From contig NZ_CP089540.1 of assembly GCF_021233055.1 (NCBI RefSeq), positions 176,129-240,128 of the forward strand: 64,000 nucleotides of DNA. The letters are read 5' to 3'. The notes under the pieces are model-generated. The model was not told the origin of the DNA. It ran no database searches and worked only from the letters and a program-made list of their open reading frames with translations. Each line of letters begins with the position of its first letter. The stretch's first letter is position 1. The position numbers and the translations under genes are program-made. Source of the DNA: Spirosoma oryzicola. Lineage in GTDB: Bacteria; Bacteroidota; Bacteroidia; Cytophagales; Spirosomataceae. This document shows positions 62,851 through 64,000 of the stretch, piece after piece.

Positions 62851-64000
62851 TTATTTTATATCGAACTGATACGTACCGGATTGGAGCGTGTATGTCGAAC
62901 TAGTGGCGTTCTGACCCCTTTGTGAAGCCTGGGTGAAAGGATTTTTACCTTCAAACACTTTTTGTCCTTTTACAACCGGAAGCTCAACGGTAGCGGTTGC
63001 GTTAGGCGGAATAACCATCGTATAGGCAATCCCTTTCCCGACCCGTTTCCAGCTTGAGCGAATTGTCCCATAAGGACTTTCATAAGTAGCGTCAAAGTGA
63101 TTTAAGCCGGTGACGTAGTGCGGCTTAAGGAGTATATGTTTAAAACCGGGTCGTTGCGGATCAGGCTTAATACCACCAATGCCTTTGAATAACCAGGCAC
63201 CAATTTCGCCAAACATGATATGGTTCATCGATATATCGCTCTTGGCATCAATCGGCCAGTTTTCGTAAAGCGTTGTCGCTCCGTTAACGATCCACCATCC
63301 CCAGGAAGGAAACGTTTCCTGCGAGGCAATCTTGTACGCTACATCGGCGTAGCCATTCTCGCTGAGTGCGTTCAGGATCGCTTTCGTTCCCAGTAATCCA
63401 ACGTCCAAATGAAAGTTATCTGCTTCAACACGCTTGGCCAGATTAGCGGCTACTTTGCTTTTTAATTCTTCGGGAACCAGTCCCCAATACAGCGGAATAC
63501 TTAATTCAGTTTGCAGACCTGTTCCATACTGAGCGGTTTGCCGGTTCAGGTATTTAGCATTGATGGCGGACTTAATCTTATCGGCCAACGCGGAGTAATA
63601 CGCATAATCGGCTTCTTTACCCAACAGCTTAGCGGCCTTGGCCAGAATAGAAACGTCTGTGTAATAATACGTTGAGGAAGTAAGTTCTACGGGTGATTTT
63701 GACTTTACCGGAACCCAATCGCCCAGCCCCCACTCCGTTAGACCCGACGGACTTTGCTCATTGATGTGATCAACATAGCGTTTGATATTGTCGTAGCAAT
63801 CCGCCAGCAACGTTGAATCGCCGTAGAACAGGTAGGCATTCCAGGGGATAATCGCAATGGTACTTGTCCAGTCAGGACCATTTGCCCACTCGTAGCCCCA
63901 GCCGCCAGTTGGAATAATGGCGGGTAATACGCCATTGGGCTGTTGTTCGTCGCGGTGATCAGCCAACCATTTCTCGTAAACCGTAATACCATCGAAATTA
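62851..64000 (-). CDS. GH78 alpha-L-rhamnosidase, 5' end cut by window edge
   Basis: The frame is open to the right edge; the visible 383 codons are the C-terminal part. The (alpha/alpha)6 barrel shows QPNGVLPAIIPTGGWGYEW, WTSTIAIIPWNAYLFYGD, GLGDWVP, NAKYLNRQTAQYG and SMNHIMFGEIGAWLFKGI. The family's catalytic acid region (DWGLGDW type) is visible as EWGLGDW. A C-terminal beta-sandwich ends in YQFDIK. It removes terminal rhamnose from plant glycans. In-frame TTG at 63964-63966 is not a credible start because upstream codons continue the conserved sequence. Confidence 0.92.
   Translation of the reverse strand, partial: NFDGITVYEKWLADHRDEQQPNGVLPAIIPTGGWGYEWANGPDWTSTIAIIPWNAYLFYGDSTLLADCYDNIKRYVDHINEQSPSGLTEWGLGDWVPVKSKSPVELTSSTYYYTDVSILAKAAKLLGKEADYAYYSALADKIKSAINAKYLNRQTAQYGTGLQTELSIPLYWGLVPEELKSKVAANLAKRVEADNFHLDVGLLGTKAILNALSENGYADVAYKIASQETFPSWGWWIVNGATTLYENWPIDAKSDISMNHIMFGEIGAWLFKGIGGIKPDPQRPGFKHILLKPHYVTGLNHFDATYESPYGTIRSSWKRVGKGIAYTMVIPPNATATVELPVVKGQKVFEGKNPFTQASQRGQNATSSTYTLQSGTYQFDIK

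Noticed and set aside
1..64000. CRISPR array, tRNA or rRNA genes
   Set aside because: No regularly spaced direct repeats, cloverleaf-like sequences or conserved rRNA stretches were found on reading either strand.

Overview
The window looks like chromosome of a Bacteroidetes bacterium, most probably a Cytophagales/Spirosoma-like species. This rests on a SusC/SusD pair, a TonB receptor with an N-terminal carboxypeptidase-regulatory-like domain, paired DUF3526-type ABC permeases, few clear Shine-Dalgarno sequences and moderately GC-balanced genes separated by AT-rich spacers. The genus is inference. No rRNA, tRNA, CRISPR array or intact insertion sequence was seen.

Region 1 (1-25.9 kb, all minus strand) is one large exopolysaccharide/surface-glycan operon. 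Transcription enters at the right with the export lipoprotein Wza and the tyrosine autokinase Wzc. Next come a set for a diacetamido-uronic acid sugar nucleotide (a WbpA/TviB-like dehydrogenase, then WbpE, WbpD and WbpB homologues) and an initiating phosphoglycosyl transferase. An ABC polysaccharide exporter (Wzm, and Wzt with a glycan-binding C-terminal domain) follows. The rest is about 16 genes for glycosyltransferases, three FkbM-type methyltransferases and a small SDR enzyme. Many genes overlap by four bases. The last gene, a GT39-like membrane protein, runs off the left edge.

Region 2 (25.9-27.7 kb) is a strikingly AT-rich gene desert between the divergent glycan operon and a transporter gene.

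Region 3 (27.7-35.5 kb) holds housekeeping or accessory genes: an MFS transporter, an SDR oxidoreductase with an AraC regulator, a GH63-type glucosidase with a luciferase-like flavin oxidoreductase, and a small lipoprotein.

Region 4 (35.5-42.2 kb) starts with a stretch that may contain decayed coding sequence. It is followed by a tight four-gene unit: a siderophore-type TonB receptor, two ABC-2 permeases and an ATPase.

Region 5 (42.2-48.3 kb) contains a soluble hybrid histidine kinase, a YgiQ-type radical SAM protein and a CAP-domain protein, separated by sparse spacers.

Region 6 (48.3-64 kb) is a polysaccharide utilization locus on the minus strand. It runs from a GH78 rhamnosidase (cut by the right edge) through GH5, SusC, SusD, a sugar isomerase, a Gfo/Idh/MocA dehydrogenase, a PhyH-type dioxygenase, a secreted isomerase-like protein and a GH140-like hydrolase to a ThuA-domain protein. 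A LacI-type regulator lies convergent at its end and lacks any canonical start codon for its DNA-binding domain. A long perfect inverted repeat separates the two. The layout suggests that rhamnose-containing plant glycan is cut outside the cell, imported by SusCD and oxidised or isomerised inside.
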